Made by a program: the position numbers and the translations under genes. Source: Corynebacterium alimapuense (GTDB lineage: Bacteria; Actinomycetota; Actinomycetes; Mycobacteriales; Mycobacteriaceae). Taken from it: a DNA stretch of 64,000 bases. The stretch lies in contig NZ_PTJO01000004.1 in assembly GCF_003716585.1 (NCBI RefSeq), forward strand, positions 186,001-250,000. Direction: 5' to 3'. The notes beneath the pieces were generated by a model. It ran no database searches, was not told the origin of the DNA, and saw only the letters and a list, made by a program, of their open reading frames with translations. Below, piece by piece: positions 15,854 to 26,522 of this stretch (its first letter is position 1; every line of letters begins with the position of its first letter).

Positions 15854-17089
15854 TTAGTATCCAGCAGTCAATGCGGTACCCCGATCTAGGGGCAGGCCTT
15901 CTGGGAGCAACCGGAGTATTGCCCAAGGAGCGGCTACGGGGTCAGGGACGCCGAGTGCGCTCAGTGATTCAGAATCCGGAACTGGGTGCCGTAAGCCGGT
16001 GGTATCAACGATATGAAATCCGAAACCAGTGTCTACCGCTGTGGCACCTTCAGGTAGTCCGATGAATTCATCTGCCACCGATTCACCGGGCAACTCCACT
16101 GGAGCGAGTCCTTCCGTTGCTGGCATTAGGGTGCTGACTTGCCCAGATCCTTCAGCACATATGGAGATCTCTGCTGGATCCACCCACATCGGGGCAAATG
16201 CCGGCAGGTCATGTTCAAAGAAGCTATCAGCATGTTCAGCAGGAACGCTCCGTGAGACGGTGCTCACCGGTACCCCGGAATCCGCCAGAATCATTGCCTG
16301 CGTCTGGGTCAGTGGTGCTATGCCTTCAGGCCCCCTTGCCCAAGACTGTGTGCCGGTATCGAAGATTTCCTCTGGCATCACTGAAGGAAGACGCAAGGGC
16401 GGCAGTTCTTCGACAGCACCGAGCACCTCCACCGGAGGCTCCCAGCTCGGGGTACCGGCGGTAATAGCTAATGCCCGACGAATGACCCGGCCTTGAGCAG
16501 TATCCGCTGGCGGGAGCTGAGAGCGCCCATCATTGGTCAATAGCCACTGGCTGTCAGCACCGTTGGCGATCACGCCGCGATGGCCTCCCAACGGAGCTGT
16601 CTGTTCGCCAGAAAGAACCGTCACTTTCTCTTGGTGGTAACAAGCCGCCCAGGGTTGTTCATCTGAAGATTGTGCCAATACCAACGGTGCCGGGTGAATC
16701 CCCAACGGTGCGCCACGGTCCAATCCCACCAGCAAATGATCCGCGATCCTGGCTGGTTCTTCAGCTTCACCGGTGATCAGACGCGCGGAGGCCAAGTTCC
16801 CAACAGGGTGGACTACCTCTCCGACTTTGACGAACAAGGCGCCATCAGCAGTCTGCAGAATGGAGCTATCTCCAGGATCAGCCGCGGGTTTCAACCACGC
16901 CAATAGACCTGATCCCAGTCCGAGTAATGCCACGGCAACCAGCCCGAACACCATCGCTCGTCGACGTACGCTCAGTGGGTCATAAATCATCCGAATATCG
17001 CCGAATACGAGACCATGCTCAACGCGACGTTGTAAAAATCGGTGTCCAGATACCTGGGCACCGGTGGTCGGCAAAAACTGCGAACTCAC
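15854..17089 (-). CDS. eccB: EccB, type VII secretion core protein
   Basis: 411 residues from a GTG with GGGGGAAGA upstream. The N-terminal part (SSQFLPTTGAQVSGHRFLQRRVEHGLVFGDIRM) is the conserved EccB cytosolic stretch; a single membrane segment at about 46-66 is followed by a large extracytoplasmic domain with two cysteines (ACYH, ICAEG) that may form a disulfide. It belongs to the inner-membrane ESX complex with EccC and EccD. This gene set beside truA matches the ESX-4-like locus of corynebacteria and mycobacteria. Confidence 0.88.
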   Translation of the reverse strand: MSSQFLPTTGAQVSGHRFLQRRVEHGLVFGDIRMIYDPLSVRRRAMVFGLVAVALLGLGSGLLAWLKPAADPGDSSILQTADGALFVKVGEVVHPVGNLASARLITGEAEEPARIADHLLVGLDRGAPLGIHPAPLVLAQSSDEQPWAACYHQEKVTVLSGEQTAPLGGHRGVIANGADSQWLLTNDGRSQLPPADTAQGRVIRRALAITAGTPSWEPPVEVLGAVEELPPLRLPSVMPEEIFDTGTQSWARGPEGIAPLTQTQAMILADSGVPVSTVSRSVPAEHADSFFEHDLPAFAPMWVDPAEISICAEGSGQVSTLMPATEGLAPVELPGESVADEFIGLPEGATAVDTGFGFHIVDTTGLRHPVPDSESLSALGVPDPVAAPWAILRLLPEGLPLDRGTALTAGY

Positions 17090-17213
17090 GCCATCTTCCC
17101 CCTTGATAGATTGCGTGGTTAGTCTTCTCGCAGCCTAAAGCCTCTTGCTAAGCAACTCCACTGGAGCAACGTCCGTTCATCGAAAATCCACTAGCCCGAC
17201 AAGCTTGAGCCAA

Positions 17214-18086
17214 CTAGCTGCTTTCTTCAGGCAGACTCCGACGATCCTTAGTGAGTGCAGCACGGGCGGCAAGATCGGGTGCGGAAGGATAATCCACCCC
17301 AACCAGGCTTAAGCCACAGGCTGCCGCCACCGGCACACGGGAAGAACGACTGCGTTGTTCAAGCAATTCACTGGGAAACTCCGCCGCTCGACGTCCCTCC
17401 CCCACTGCTAAGCAAGCCCCCACTAGAGAACGCACCATGGACCAACAGAAGGCATCAGCAGTCACTCGGGCTTCGTAGAGTTGCGGCTCTGCTGGCGTAG
17501 ATACGTCGTGCCAGGTAAAAGATTCTAGGTCGCGGACCGTGGTGGCATGAGGCTTGGCTTTACAAAAGGCAGCAAAGTCATGCAACCCGATCAACACATC
17601 TGCAGCTTCCTGCATGGCAAGAAGATCTACTGGCTTTTTCCAGGTGGCAGTGTCTCGTGCGCGAGTGGGCAATGCTCCGCGGGGATGGGTAGTCACTCGG
17701 TAGACGTAGTGGCGACGCAACGCAGAAAAGCGAGCGTCGAAAGCCTCCGGTGCGATAGTGCAGGAATGGACCCGCACGTCATCATCGAGCATTCTGCCTA
17801 GGCGACGAACCAATCGGCTAGGGTCGCCGTTGATGGAGCGTTGTTCAAGCCGGTCAGCGGGAACATCAAGGTGCGCGACTTGGCCTGCAGCATGTACTCC
17901 GGCATCGGTTCGCCCAGCGACGGTCAACGCAGCGTCGATACGCAGAATGCGGGAGAGCGCATCCTCGAGCAGCCCTTGGACGGTACGCAAAGTATGCCCG
18001 TCATGGCCTTTCTGGCTGGCCCAGCCATGAAAATCGGTGCCATCGTAGGCAAGGTCAAGCCGGAGGCGAAGCTGGTCGGTATCCAT
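17214..18086 (-). CDS. truA: tRNA pseudouridine synthase A
   Basis: Converts U38-U40 in the anticodon arm of tRNAs to pseudouridine. The catalytic aspartate lies in GRTDAGVHA; the early [14 protein letters not shown] and later [13 protein letters not shown] are family hallmarks. The ATG at 18086 gives 290 residues starting [12 protein letters not shown]; a GTG ten codons upstream is possible but has no better support. It begins just upstream of the DUF2892 gene stop in the same strand direction and follows the rplQ operon, a common actinobacterial order. Confidence 0.92.
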   Translation of the reverse strand: MDTDQLRLRLDLAYDGTDFHGWASQKGHDGHTLRTVQGLLEDALSRILRIDAALTVAGRTDAGVHAAGQVAHLDVPADRLEQRSINGDPSRLVRRLGRMLDDDVRVHSCTIAPEAFDARFSALRRHYVYRVTTHPRGALPTRARDTATWKKPVDLLAMQEAADVLIGLHDFAAFCKAKPHATTVRDLESFTWHDVSTPAEPQLYEARVTADAFCWSMVRSLVGACLAVGEGRRAAEFPSELLEQRSRSSRVPVAAACGLSLVGVDYPSAPDLAARAALTKDRRSLPEESS

Positions 18087-18112
18087 GGTGAACACAGAAT
18101 ACCGACTGAAGC

Positions 18113-18322
18113 TCACTCCGCTGCGCTACGGGTACTGATACCCAGCAGACGATAGAGCGGACAAAATCCGGTTGCCGCGGTGACGCCCATGATGACCGTG
18201 ACCACAGCTAGCAGCCCCTTCAGCGGTTTTTGAGAATCCGAAAGCTGGCAAGCAACAGCACCAGTGATCAGCGCGAGCAGACCACGCACAACACGATCAA
18301 TGAGGGTTTCGTTGCGATTCAT
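18113..18322 (-). CDS. DUF2892 (YgaP-like) small membrane protein
   Basis: 69 residues with the DUF2892 pattern: N-terminal [18 protein letters not shown], two short membrane segments ([13 protein letters not shown] and [16 protein letters not shown]) and the CPLYRLLG end common in this family. Members often occur beside rhodanese or metal-linked genes, but the role of this one is unknown. It sits between truA and the terminator of the rplQ operon. Confidence 0.75.
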   Translation of the reverse strand: MNRNETLIDRVVRGLLALITGAVACQLSDSQKPLKGLLAVVTVIMGVTAATGFCPLYRLLGISTRSAAE

Positions 18323-18406
18323 GAAAGAGCCATCCTTAAAGTTCCAGCGGAAGTATTGGCCCCCAGCATAGGAGTTCTTGTCATCTGTCCTTCAGGCATG
18401 AAAAAA

Positions 18407-18446
18407 CCGCACCCCCTTCCCGGTTAAACCCGGGAAAGAAATGCGG
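18407..18446 (-). terminator. Terminator of the rpsM-rplQ operon
   Basis: Hairpin with outer arms CCGCA/TGCGG and inner arms TTCCCGG/CCGGGAA. Read on the minus strand it is followed by TTTTTT. It lies 32 bases after the rplQ stop codon. Confidence 0.85.
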
Positions 18447-18478
18447 TAATCAGTCTGCGACGGAAGTCGCTGAGAGAA

Positions 18479-19018
18479 TTACTTCTCTTCAGCCTTGGCC
18501 TCTGCCTCAGCCTCAGCTGCCGACGCCGGCTGTGCCGGAGCCTCAGCGGAGACGTCGCCCTCGTTGGGCTCGGTCTCGTCTGCAGCAGTGTCAGCCGGAG
18601 ATACCTCAGCCTGCTTGGAGGCTGCGGAGCGAGCGGCGCGGGTGGCCTCGGTGCTCACAGTCTCCTCGAGAACGAGGGAGATCTGAGACATCGGGGCGTT
18701 GTCGCCGGTACGGTTGTCCAGCTTGATGATGCGGGTGTAACCGCCTTCGCGGTTCTCGAACTTCGGAGCCAGCTCATTGAAGAGGTAGGCAACGACGTCC
18801 TTCTGCGGGATGTCAGTGAGCACCTGGCGGCGGGCGGCAAGTGAGCCATCCTTGGCCTTGGTGATCAGCTTCTCCACGTAGGGGCGCAAGGTTTTGGCCT
18901 TGGCGTCAGTGGTCTTGATGGCACCGTGCTCGATCAGCTGAGCAGCCAGATTGGAAAGAATCTTCTTCTGGTGCTGCGCCGAACCGCCGAGACGGGCGCC
19001 CTTCTTAGGGGTAGGCAT
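18479..19018 (-). CDS. rplQ: 50S ribosomal protein L17
   Basis: 179 residues. The first 115 are a normal L17 ([49 protein letters not shown]). The last 55 or so are an acidic, alanine-rich tail ([12 protein letters not shown]) seen in many actinobacterial L17 proteins and probably disordered. L17 sits near the peptide exit tunnel. It follows rpoA after 78 bases and is the last gene of its operon before a strong terminator. Confidence 0.97.
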   Translation of the reverse strand: MPTPKKGARLGGSAQHQKKILSNLAAQLIEHGAIKTTDAKAKTLRPYVEKLITKAKDGSLAARRQVLTDIPQKDVVAYLFNELAPKFENREGGYTRIIKLDNRTGDNAPMSQISLVLEETVSTEATRAARSAASKQAEVSPADTAADETEPNEGDVSAEAPAQPASAAEAEAEAKAEEK

Positions 19019-19096
19019 GTAAGTACTCCTCGGGTACGAAAGTGGTGAGCGCGACGGGTGATTACCTCAGATGAGGCAAACACCCTGGTGGGCGTC

Positions 19097-20113
19097 TTAC
19101 TCGGAATCCTCGGCGTCGGTGTCGACGAAATCGCCGGTCTCAGCGTCATAGCCCTCTAGGGTGGAGGGATCGAAATCCTCAGGTGCATCTTTCAGGGTCA
19201 GACCCAAGCCTGCGAGCTTGATCTTGACTTCGTTGATCGACTTCTGACCGAAGTTGCGGATATCCAGCAGGTCCGACTCGGTGCACTCTGCGAGTTCACC
19301 GACGGTGTGGATTTCCTGACGCTTCAGGCAGTTGTACGAACGAACGGAGAAGTTAAGATCTTCGATCGGCATACCGTAGGCGGCGATGTACTCGGTCTCC
19401 TGCGGTGAGGGACCGATCTCGATGCCTTCGGCGGCGGTGTTGAGTTCACGGGCTAGGCCGAAGAGCTCAACGAGGGTCTTGCCTGCGGAGGCAACTGCAT
19501 CACTGGCGGTGATGGAGTTCTTGGTCTCCACATCGATGACTAGCTTGTCGAAGTCCGTGCGCTGTTCGACACGGGTGGCCTCGACCTTGTAGCTGACCTT
19601 GAGTACTGGGGAGTAGATCTGATCGACCGGAATACGTCCGATGTCTCCCCCGCCAGCGGTGGTTGCTGCCGGAACGTAGCCGCGGCCACGCTCGACAATC
19701 AATTCAATGTCAAGCTTTGCCTGCTCATTAAGGGTAGCGATATGCAGATCCGGGTTATGGATCTCCACACCTGCCGGCGGCTGAATGTCGCCAGCGGTAA
19801 CCGCTCCCGGGCCTTCCTTGCTCAGGTACATAACCACTGGCTCGTCGGAGTCAGAGGATAGGACCAGACCCTTGATGTTGAGGATGATCTCAGAGACATC
19901 CTCCTTCACACCGTTGATCGTGGTGAACTCGTGGAGCACACCTTCGAGCTTGACGGAGGTGACAGCTGCGCCGGGAATCGACGACAGCAGAGTCCGGCGC
20001 AATGAGTTGCCGAGGGTGTAACCGAAACCTGGCTCGAGCGGTTCAATAACGAACCGGGAACGAGCGGAATCGATGAGCTCCTCGGTGAGCGTAGGGCGCT
20101 GGGAAATGAGCAT
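19097..20113 (-). CDS. rpoA: RNA polymerase alpha subunit
   Basis: 338 residues. The N-terminal assembly domain shows [26 protein letters not shown]; the C-terminal domain that contacts UP elements and activators begins near 250 ([25 protein letters not shown]) and has the [11 protein letters not shown] helix. An acidic tail ends the protein. It lies between rpsD and rplQ, the standard bacterial order. Confidence 0.98.
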   Translation of the reverse strand: MLISQRPTLTEELIDSARSRFVIEPLEPGFGYTLGNSLRRTLLSSIPGAAVTSVKLEGVLHEFTTINGVKEDVSEIILNIKGLVLSSDSDEPVVMYLSKEGPGAVTAGDIQPPAGVEIHNPDLHIATLNEQAKLDIELIVERGRGYVPAATTAGGGDIGRIPVDQIYSPVLKVSYKVEATRVEQRTDFDKLVIDVETKNSITASDAVASAGKTLVELFGLARELNTAAEGIEIGPSPQETEYIAAYGMPIEDLNFSVRSYNCLKRQEIHTVGELAECTESDLLDIRNFGQKSINEVKIKLAGLGLTLKDAPEDFDPSTLEGYDAETGDFVDTDAEDSE

Positions 20114-20217
20114 GAAACTCTCCTTGATGGACGTCCACTATTTGACGTCGTTTCGGAAAATGAGGATTGCGGAAACTAAAAGCCTTTGGCGACCGGAAAC
20201 ACCGGCCGACACAAGGA

Positions 20218-20823
20218 TTACTTCGAGTAGAGCTCGACGATGAGCTGCTCTTGCAGCGGCACGTCAATCTGAGCGCGCTCGGGCAGCTGGTGCACGAGGA
20301 TGCGCAGGGTGGACGGAACGACCTGCAGCCAAGCCGGAACGACGGCTTCGATGAGGCTGTCCTGAGCCTCTTCGAACCAGATCATCGACTGTGACTTCTC
20401 ACGAATGTCGATGATGTCGTACTGCGAGACCTGGAAGGACGGAACGTTAACGCGCTTGCCGTTGACCAGGAAGTGTCCGTGGGAAACCAGCTGACGGGAC
20501 TGACGGCGGGTGCGTGCCAGTCCTGCGCGGTAGATCACGTTGTCAAGGCGGGACTCGAGCAGAACCAACAGGTTCTCGCCGGTCTTGCCCTGGCGGCGAA
20601 CTGCCTCAGCGTAGTAGCGGCGGAACTGCTTTTCCAGGACGCCGTAGGTGAAACGAGCCTTCTGCTTTTCCTGCAGCTGCAGGAGGTACTCAGACTCCTT
20701 GATGCGAGCGCGGCCAGCCTGCCCCGGGGGGTAGGGACGGCGTTCAAAAGCCATGTCTCCGCCGACGAGGTCGACGCGGAGGCGGCGGGACTTACGTGTT
20801 GCGGGGCCGGTATAACGAGCCAT
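20218..20823 (-). CDS. rpsD: 30S ribosomal protein S4
   Basis: 201 residues starting MARYTGPATRKSRRLRVDL, with the S4 domain (NVIYRAGLARTRRQSRQLVSHGHFLVNGKRVNVPS) at about 90-125. S4 starts 30S assembly on 16S rRNA. No zinc-binding cysteines are seen, so this is the C-minus form. It lies 26 bases downstream of rpsK. Confidence 0.97.
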   Translation of the reverse strand: MARYTGPATRKSRRLRVDLVGGDMAFERRPYPPGQAGRARIKESEYLLQLQEKQKARFTYGVLEKQFRRYYAEAVRRQGKTGENLLVLLESRLDNVIYRAGLARTRRQSRQLVSHGHFLVNGKRVNVPSFQVSQYDIIDIREKSQSMIWFEEAQDSLIEAVVPAWLQVVPSTLRILVHQLPERAQIDVPLQEQLIVELYSK

Positions 20824-20849
20824 GTTTTTTTACCTCTTCCTTTCTCTGA

Positions 20850-21254
20850 TTAAACGCGACGGCGCTTCGGCGGGCGGCAACCGTTGTGGGGCTGCGGCGT
20901 CACGTCCGAGATGGAGGACACCTCAAGGCCGGCGGCCTGGAGGGAACGAATGGCAGTCTCGCGACCCGAACCCGGGCCCTTGACGAATACGTCAACCTTC
21001 TTCATTCCGTGATCCATTGCCTTGCGAGCAGCGGACTCGGCAGCCATCTGCGCTGCGAACGGGGTGGACTTACGAGAGCCCTTGAACCCGACGTGTCCTG
21101 AGGAAGCCCAGGCAATGACGGCACCATGCGGGTCAGTGATCGACACGATGGTGTTGTTGAAGGTGGACTTGATGTAAGCGTGGCCCTGGGCCACGTTCTT
21201 TTTGACGGCGCGACGGCCAGTGCGGCGCGCGCCAGTGCGTGTCTTCGGAGGCAT
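20850..21254 (-). CDS. rpsK: 30S ribosomal protein S11
   Basis: 134 residues. Conserved blocks are [44 protein letters not shown] and the C-terminal [13 protein letters not shown]11 lines the mRNA path at the 30S platform. It starts 3 bases after rpsM ends, so it is co-transcribed with it. Confidence 0.98.
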   Translation of the reverse strand: MPPKTRTGARRTGRRAVKKNVAQGHAYIKSTFNNTIVSITDPHGAVIAWASSGHVGFKGSRKSTPFAAQMAAESAARKAMDHGMKKVDVFVKGPGSGRETAIRSLQAAGLEVSSISDVTPQPHNGCRPPKRRRV

Positions 21255-21257
21255 GTG

Positions 21258-21626
21258 CTACTTCTTCTTTCCGGCGATCGTCTTCTTCGGACCCTTACGC
21301 GTACGTGCGTTGGTCTTGGTGCGCTGGCCGCGGACGGGCAGGCCACGACGGTGGCGCAGGCCCTGGTAGCAGCCGATTTCAATCTTGCGACGGATGTCAG
21401 CCTGAACCTCGCGGCGGAGGTCTCCCTCGACCTTCCAGGTTCCTTCGATGACGTCGCGGAGTGCGGCAACCTGGTCATCGGCAAGGTTGTCGGTGCGCAG
21501 ATCCGGAGAGATGCCGGTTTCTTCGAGCAGCTTGGCGGCACGGGCGGGGCCGATGCCGTAAATGTAAGTGAGTGCGACTTCCATGCGCTTGTTACGCGGA
21601 AGGTCAACACCAGCAAGACGTGCCAT
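21258..21626 (-). CDS. rpsM: 30S ribosomal protein S13
   Basis: 122 residues ([48 protein letters not shown]; lysine-rich end). S13 contacts the P-site tRNA and 50S. It is the first ribosomal gene after infA; the rpmJ gene that often stands between infA and rpsM is not present in the 200-base gap. Confidence 0.98.
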   Translation of the reverse strand: MARLAGVDLPRNKRMEVALTYIYGIGPARAAKLLEETGISPDLRTDNLADDQVAALRDVIEGTWKVEGDLRREVQADIRRKIEIGCYQGLRHRRGLPVRGQRTKTNARTRKGPKKTIAGKKK

Positions 21627-21732
21627 GTGGCAGTACCTTTCGGGTTGTCACGGTGGTTTTCTCCCTACTCGCCCCCACCAAGCGGCACTGGGTCCGGACC
21701 GATGACCGGACTGGGTACCGTGGTTCGTGAGG

Positions 21733-21753
21733 CTTCGGCCACCGTGGCCGAAG
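21733..21753 (-). other. Hairpin in the infA-rpsM gap
   Basis: CTTCGGCCA and TGGCCGAAG form a 9-bp stem around a CCG loop. It lies about 110 bases upstream of rpsM on the transcribed strand. There is no U-run, so it may be a leader structure rather than a terminator. Nothing else was found in this 200-base gap. Confidence 0.4.
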
Positions 21754-21826
21754 GTGAATTTAGCGCGCTTGAGCTGTAACTAAGCAGCAATCGATGCGCG
21801 CCGGTGAGCAGGGAGGCGGGTGGTTC

Positions 21827-22045
21827 TTACTTGTAGCGGTAAACGATGCGACCGCGGGTCAGGTCGTACGGAGACAGCTCCACAACGACGCGATCCTCGG
21901 GGAGGATACGGATGTAGTGCTGGCGCATCTTCCCACTGATGTGAGCAAGAACTTTGTGTCCGTTGTCGAGCTCGACTCGGAACATTGCATTCGGTAGGGG
22001 TTCGACGATGCGACCCTCTACCTCGATGGCGCCTTCCTTTGCCAT
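21827..22045 (-). CDS. infA: Translation initiation factor IF-1
   Basis: 72 residues, starting at the ATG of [17 protein letters not shown]; an upstream in-frame start adding three residues is unlikely because IF-1 proteins are about 72 long. The S1-like OB fold is seen in [34 protein letters not shown]-1 blocks the A site during initiation. It heads the rpsM-rpsK-rpsD-rpoA-rplQ group. Confidence 0.97.
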   Translation of the reverse strand: MAKEGAIEVEGRIVEPLPNAMFRVELDNGHKVLAHISGKMRQHYIRILPEDRVVVELSPYDLTRGRIVYRYK

Positions 22046-22160
22046 ATCCTCCACTTTCTTGGTGCCGGCTGATTACGACACCTGCGCGTTTACATGTCTA
22101 CTACTGGTGCATAGCTCAGAGCATATACACCAAGGTGACATCTTACCCACAACCAGTTCA

Positions 22161-22183
22161 AAAACAAAACCCCCCACCAGGGG
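22161..22183 (-). terminator. Possible terminator of the L,D-transpeptidase gene
   Basis: On the minus strand CCCC-TGGT-GGGG is followed by GGTTTTGTTTTTG. The stem is short but GC-only and the U-run is clear. It lies about 60 bases after the stop codon. Confidence 0.45.
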
Positions 22184-22239
22184 CGCGCAGTTGGAAGATG
22201 CGTGCCGCCAGCGAAGGGAGGTTGAAGAAATTGAAAGAT

Positions 22240-22950
22240 CTAGTAGACGTAGACCTTATCCCCGATCTGAAGCTCATTAAAGAAAGTCACCGCATCATTG
22301 TGGCTCAGGTGAATGCAACCATGCGAGAGAACGTTGGGATCACCCTCATGGAAAGCGATGCCGTTGTAGGTGAAGTACACCGAATAAGGCATCGGTGCCT
22401 CATTAAACTCATAGGAGACCTCGTCTTTGACCTTCCGGTTCACCCAGTAAGTACCAGTAGGAGTCTCCCAGCCCTCGCGCCCGGCGCTCATGTACACATC
22501 GCCGTAATAGACCTGGCCGTTGTTTTGCAGCCAAGTCCGGCGACCGTTGAGGTCAATGCACGCGGTGGCATCAGCAGGACAGCTACCATAATCAAATGCC
22601 GGGATCGGAGCAGGTTCCGCGATCCGGGTCGCCGTCGGCGCGGGCAGGGCAGCGGCAGTGCGCTCGTTGATCATTCCCGGAAATGCGCTATCAACGGCAG
22701 CGTCGACGACATTGCGGATGGCAGCTGCAGTCTGCGGATTGAGCATGTTGGTTTCCTGATGAATAGCATTGCGGGTATCCCAAGTGCTATCACGAACAGC
22801 GGCATCGACAGCGTCGACAGCGTCGCTGGATCCGGAAGAAAGCCCCGGCAGCTCAACTTGAGCGTTGGCCACGGCCGGGGTCACCAGCAAGGTGGCGGCG
22901 GTGGCAGCAGAGGCGAGAAGGCCGACAAAGCGGCGAGAGATCAGACGCAT
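22240..22950 (-). CDS. L,D-transpeptidase (YkuD domain), secreted
   Basis: 236 residues from the ATG giving MRLISRRFVGLLASAATAATLLV, a signal peptide ending near ANA. The C-terminal YkuD domain (about 125-236) has the active-site motif H-x13-SHGC-IHL, with catalytic Cys at about 212. Such enzymes make 3-3 cross-links in peptidoglycan, common in mycolate-containing actinobacteria. The middle (about 35-115) is a helical linker of unknown role. A start 15 codons further upstream exists but would put residues before the signal peptide. Confidence 0.9.
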   Translation of the reverse strand: MRLISRRFVGLLASAATAATLLVTPAVANAQVELPGLSSGSSDAVDAVDAAVRDSTWDTRNAIHQETNMLNPQTAAAIRNVVDAAVDSAFPGMINERTAAALPAPTATRIAEPAPIPAFDYGSCPADATACIDLNGRRTWLQNNGQVYYGDVYMSAGREGWETPTGTYWVNRKVKDEVSYEFNEAPMPYSVYFTYNGIAFHEGDPNVLSHGCIHLSHNDAVTFFNELQIGDKVYVY

Positions 22951-23014
22951 GGCAGGAGTATATGCCAAAAACTCTATGCTTTTCGACTCGGACACTTGTT
23001 AATTTCGCAATTAA

Positions 23015-23809
23015 CTAGCGTCGAGGGGTGAGAATGCGGGGACCTGCCTCGGTAGCAGCTACGGTGTGCTCCCAGTGGGAAGCAAAGGATCCATCGAGGG
23101 TGACAACAGTCCAATCATCTTCAAGCACGGCTGAATCTGTAGTGCCTAGGGTGAGCATCGGCTCAATGGCCAACACCGACCCCGCTTGAATGGCTGGACC
23201 ACGGCCAGCCTTTCCTTCGTTAGCCAAAAAGGGATCTTCATGCATTGTCCGGCCGATCCCGTGACCGCCATAGCCATCAACGATTCCCAAAGCCACTCCA
23301 AAGCGCTTCTCTGCACTACGGGTGGCTACCTCCAGGGCATGGGAAACATCGGTGAGTCGATTACCTGGGACCATAGCCTTGAGCCCCTCAAGGAGCACGA
23401 ATTCCGTGGCTTGATTGAGCTTGGCTACTTCATCCTCAATTTTGCCGATGCCAAAGGTCCAAGCCGAATCCCCGACCCAACCCTCTAGGGTCGCGCCGCA
23501 ATCGATGGAGATCAAATCGCCTTCGGCCAAGACAGTCTCCACATGTGGAATGCCGTGGACAATTACCTCATTGACTGAGGCGCAGATGGAGCCGGGGAAC
23601 CCCTCATACCCTTTGAACGTAGGGGTAGCACCAGCGTCGCGGATGATCGACTCAGCGATCTGATCTAGCTCAAGGGTGCTCACCCCTGGGGCGGCTGCGG
23701 CTTTGACCGCTTGTAGAGCGCTACCAACGATTTCTCCGGCCGCTTGCATGGCGTCAAGTTCGCCTGCGGTCTTGGCGGGAATGGCTCGGCGTTTGGAACG
23801 AAAGCCCAT
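23015..23809 (-). CDS. map: Methionine aminopeptidase
   Basis: 264 residues from the ATG giving [21 protein letters not shown]; twenty upstream codons in frame lie across the adk terminator region and are rejected. Removes the N-terminal methionine of nascent proteins. The metal ligands are visible: His in VHGIPH, Asp in ISIDCGA and GDSAWTFG, His in [10 protein letters not shown], Glu in LAIEPML and the final HWEHTVA. It follows adk, as in most bacteria. Confidence 0.96.
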   Translation of the reverse strand: MGFRSKRRAIPAKTAGELDAMQAAGEIVGSALQAVKAAAAPGVSTLELDQIAESIIRDAGATPTFKGYEGFPGSICASVNEVIVHGIPHVETVLAEGDLISIDCGATLEGWVGDSAWTFGIGKIEDEVAKLNQATEFVLLEGLKAMVPGNRLTDVSHALEVATRSAEKRFGVALGIVDGYGGHGIGRTMHEDPFLANEGKAGRGPAIQAGSVLAIEPMLTLGTTDSAVLEDDWTVVTLDGSFASHWEHTVAATEAGPRILTPRR

Positions 23810-23844
23810 GATGTACTGCTCCTGCGAATAGAAAGAAAAGGAAA

Positions 23845-23878
23845 GGCCGCCCTTGGGGAAAATCCCCAAACGGCGGCC
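23845..23878 (-). terminator. Terminator or attenuator between adk and map
   Basis: GGCCGCC.TTGGGGA/TCCCCAA.GGCGGCC forms a long GC-rich hairpin with an AAA loop. On the minus strand a T-rich run (CTTTCCTTTTCTTTC) follows. It ends the secY-adk transcript 20 bases after adk and lies 36 bases before map, so map either has its own promoter here or depends on read-through. Confidence 0.78.
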
Positions 23879-23898
23879 TCATGAATCAGGCTGAAAAG

Positions 23899-24444
23899 CT
23901 AGCTCTTCAGCGCAGCCAGTGCGCGGTCGTTGATCTCAGCGACCTCGCCCTCTGCCTTGATTTCGATGATGGCATCGCCATAGTGCTCGATCAGCGGAGC
24001 AGTCTCATCGCGGTAGACACCAAGGCGGGTACGAATGGTCTCTTCGTTATCATCGGCGCGGCCACGTGAGAGCATGCGCTCTACGACCACATCTTCAGAA
24101 ACTCGGAAGTTCAGGACACCGTCAAGGTTGAGATCGCTGGCAGCCAGCAACTCGGTGAGAATATCTGCCTGCTCCACCGTGCGGGGGAAACCGTCCAGGA
24201 GGAAACCTGCCGCTGCGTCGGGTTCGGCCAAGCGGGACTCGACCATCCGAGCGGTGACATCGGTGGGGACAAGCTTGCCCGCATCGATATAGGACTTGGC
24301 TTCTAGACCGAGAGGGGTGCCTTCGCCAATGTTGGCACGGAAGAGATCACCTGTGGAGATGTGCGGGACACCCAGCTTTTCCGAAAGCAGAGCGGCCTGG
24401 GTGCCCTTGCCTGCACCGGGGGGTCCGAGGAGTACAAGTCTCAT
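23899..24444 (-). CDS. adk: Adenylate kinase, short form
   Basis: 181 residues. P-loop [14 protein letters not shown] at 7-20, the NMP-binding region with [12 protein letters not shown], and the [10 protein letters not shown] motif. The lid is short ([17 protein letters not shown]) without zinc cysteines, as in mycobacteria and corynebacteria. Balances ATP, ADP and AMP. Its ATG overlaps the secY stop by 4 bases. Confidence 0.97.
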   Translation of the reverse strand: MRLVLLGPPGAGKGTQAALLSEKLGVPHISTGDLFRANIGEGTPLGLEAKSYIDAGKLVPTDVTARMVESRLAEPDAAAGFLLDGFPRTVEQADILTELLAASDLNLDGVLNFRVSEDVVVERMLSRGRADDNEETIRTRLGVYRDETAPLIEHYGDAIIEIKAEGEVAEINDRALAALKS

Positions 24445-25763
24445 TTGAGCAGTCCTTCGTAGTTGCTTTGGAGAAGCTGGGATTCGATCTGCTTCACCGT
24501 GGTCAATGCGACCGACACCAGAATGAGGATGGCAGTACCGCCAAAGGCCGTCATTCCGGAGCTCACGCTACCCACGCTCATATCAAGCGCAAGGTTGGGC
24601 AAAACGGCGATGGTACCGAGATAGATGGCACCAACGAAAAGAAGACGGTTCATGACGAAGCCGAGGTACTCTGCAGTCGGTCGACCCGGGCGAATACCCG
24701 GGATAAACCCACCGTACTTCTTCATGTTCTCTGCCTGATCATTCGGGTCATACTGCACCGAGACGTAGAAGTAGGAGAAGAAAATGATGAGGATGAAATA
24801 GAGGACAATGTACTGCCACGAAGAAGGCGTCAACAGATACTGAATAACGTTGCGCTGCCACCAGTTATCCGGAGTAGTCGCGGAGTTAGAATTAACGATT
24901 TCCGTGATCAGCACCGGCATGTAAATCAACGAGGATGCGAAGATCACTGGGATGACGCCTGCCTGGTTGACTTTCAGCGGCAGGTAAGTAGAGGTACCTC
25001 CGTATTGACGGCGCCCGACCATCCGCTTGGCGTATTGCACCGGAATCCTTCGCTGGCCCTGCTCAACGAAGACCACACCGATAACTAGCACGATGACGGC
25101 GGCGACAACGAGTGCGAACACCATGCCACCGGAGGTCTGGAGGATACTCATGCCGTCAGTAGGTAGGCGGGTGGCGATACCAGCGAAGATCAACAGCGAC
25201 ATGCCGTTGCCGACACCCTTCTCGGTGATGAGCTCACCGAGCCACATCACCAAAATTGCACCCGAGGTCATCACGAAGACCAAGAGCAGTAGGTCGAAGA
25301 TGGTGCGATCTGCGACCAACACCGAGATACCTTCGCCCAGCAGCTGCTCACGGTCGGCCAACGCAACGATGCCTGCAGATTGCAGCAACGCCAGCGCCAG
25401 CGTGAGATAACGGGTGTACTGCGTCATCTTGGACTGGCCTGACTGGCCTTCCTTCTTCAACTCCTCGAAATGCGGAATCACCACAGTGAGCAGCTGAACG
25501 ATAATCGACGCGGTGATATAGGGCATGATCCCGATCGCGAAGATAGATAGCTGTAACAGCGCGCCACCAGAGAAGAGGTTAATCAGCGAATAGACGCTGC
25601 CCTGATCTTGGGTGAGCTCACGTAGACGACCACTGATCGACGCGTAGTCGACGCCCGGGGACGGGATCTGCGCGCCAACACGGTAGAGAACGACCATCAG
25701 CACAGTGAAGATGATCTTCTTGCGCAGATCGACATCCTTGAATGCCTGGATAATGGCGGACAC
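24441..25763 (-). CDS. secY: Protein translocase subunit SecY
   Basis: 440 residues from a GTG with GGAGG upstream; an ATG 47 codons earlier is in frame but gives residues not found in SecY. The protein has about ten membrane segments; visible blocks are ADIIQ-like start [30 protein letters not shown], and [14 protein letters not shown]. It forms the main membrane export channel with SecE and SecG. Here secY-adk is separated from rplO by a terminator, so it forms its own operon. Confidence 0.95.
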   Translation of the reverse strand: MSAIIQAFKDVDLRKKIIFTVLMVVLYRVGAQIPSPGVDYASISGRLRELTQDQGSVYSLINLFSGGALLQLSIFAIGIMPYITASIIVQLLTVVIPHFEELKKEGQSGQSKMTQYTRYLTLALALLQSAGIVALADREQLLGEGISVLVADRTIFDLLLLVFVMTSGAILVMWLGELITEKGVGNGMSLLIFAGIATRLPTDGMSILQTSGGMVFALVVAAVIVLVIGVVFVEQGQRRIPVQYAKRMVGRRQYGGTSTYLPLKVNQAGVIPVIFASSLIYMPVLITEIVNSNSATTPDNWWQRNVIQYLLTPSSWQYIVLYFILIIFFSYFYVSVQYDPNDQAENMKKYGGFIPGIRPGRPTAEYLGFVMNRLLFVGAIYLGTIAVLPNLALDMSVGSVSSGMTAFGGTAILILVSVALTTVKQIESQLLQSNYEGLLK

Positions 25764-26002
25764 TAAGCCTCCTGGCCTTGACTGCCCGACCATCTTGGCC
25801 AGCAGAGCAAGGGATAATGACACGATTGACTTGATCAGCCTACCAGTGAGGCCCAAGCAAGGTTTATTCGCAACCCACAAGGTAGGGACCAAGGGCCAGA
25901 GCACTCGAGTCGGCGGCGGTCATCTCAGCACCATTAGTACTGGCAATGACGTACTTTCCTCGCTAATTCGATCCATTCTGTCCGATCTTATGGACATAAA
26001 AA
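25764..26002. promoter_or_regulatory. secY promoter region
   Basis: 239 bases between the rplO terminator and the secY GTG. It must hold the secY promoter because the upstream operon ends in a strong hairpin. I could not pick out a certain -10/-35 pair and see no gene. Confidence 0.45.
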
Positions 26003-26040
26003 GACCACCGCCCCATCCCCTTAGGGATGAGACGGTGGTC
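26003..26040 (-). terminator. Terminator after rplO
   Basis: Arms GACCACCG/CGGTGGTC with inner ATCCC/GGGAT. On the minus strand TTTTTATG follows; the plus strand also has a TTTTT run, so it may work both ways. It separates the spc-type operon from secY. Confidence 0.88.
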
Positions 26041-26070
26041 AGTTTTTCGGTGGTTCGTCTACCTGAAGGC

Positions 26071-26517
26071 TTAGGCCTCGGTGACGGTTCCGCCGGCAGC
26101 CTCGATCTTTTCGACCGCGGACTTGGAGAACTTGTCAGCAGTGACATTCAGCTTGACGCCGAGGTCACCGTTGCCCAGCACCTTCACCGGCTGCTTCGGG
26201 CGCACGAGGCCCTTAGCAACGATGTCGGCGAGGGTGACGTCGCCACCCTGCGGGAAGGCAATCTCCAGGTCAGAAACATTGACAACCTGGAAGACGACAC
26301 GGTTCGGGTTCTTGAAGCCCTTGAGCTTCGGCAGACGCATATGCAGCGGCATCTGGCCACCCTCGAAAGCGGCCGAAACCTGCTTGCGAGCACGGGTGCC
26401 CTTGGTGCCGCGACCTGCGGTCTTGCCCTTGGATGCCTCGCCGCGGCCAACGCGGGTCTTCGGCGTGTTAGCGCCCTTTGACGGGCGCAGGTCGTGGAGC
26501 TTGATGATATCGCTCAT
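26071..26517 (-). CDS. rplO: 50S ribosomal protein L15
   Basis: 148 residues. The glycine-rich N-terminus ([31 protein letters not shown]) and [18 protein letters not shown] are family signatures. L15 helps late 50S assembly. Last gene of its operon, 5 bases after rpmD. Confidence 0.97.
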   Translation of the reverse strand: MSDIIKLHDLRPSKGANTPKTRVGRGEASKGKTAGRGTKGTRARKQVSAAFEGGQMPLHMRLPKLKGFKNPNRVVFQVVNVSDLEIAFPQGGDVTLADIVAKGLVRPKQPVKVLGNGDLGVKLNVTADKFSKSAVEKIEAAGGTVTEA

Positions 26518-26522
26518 TGTTA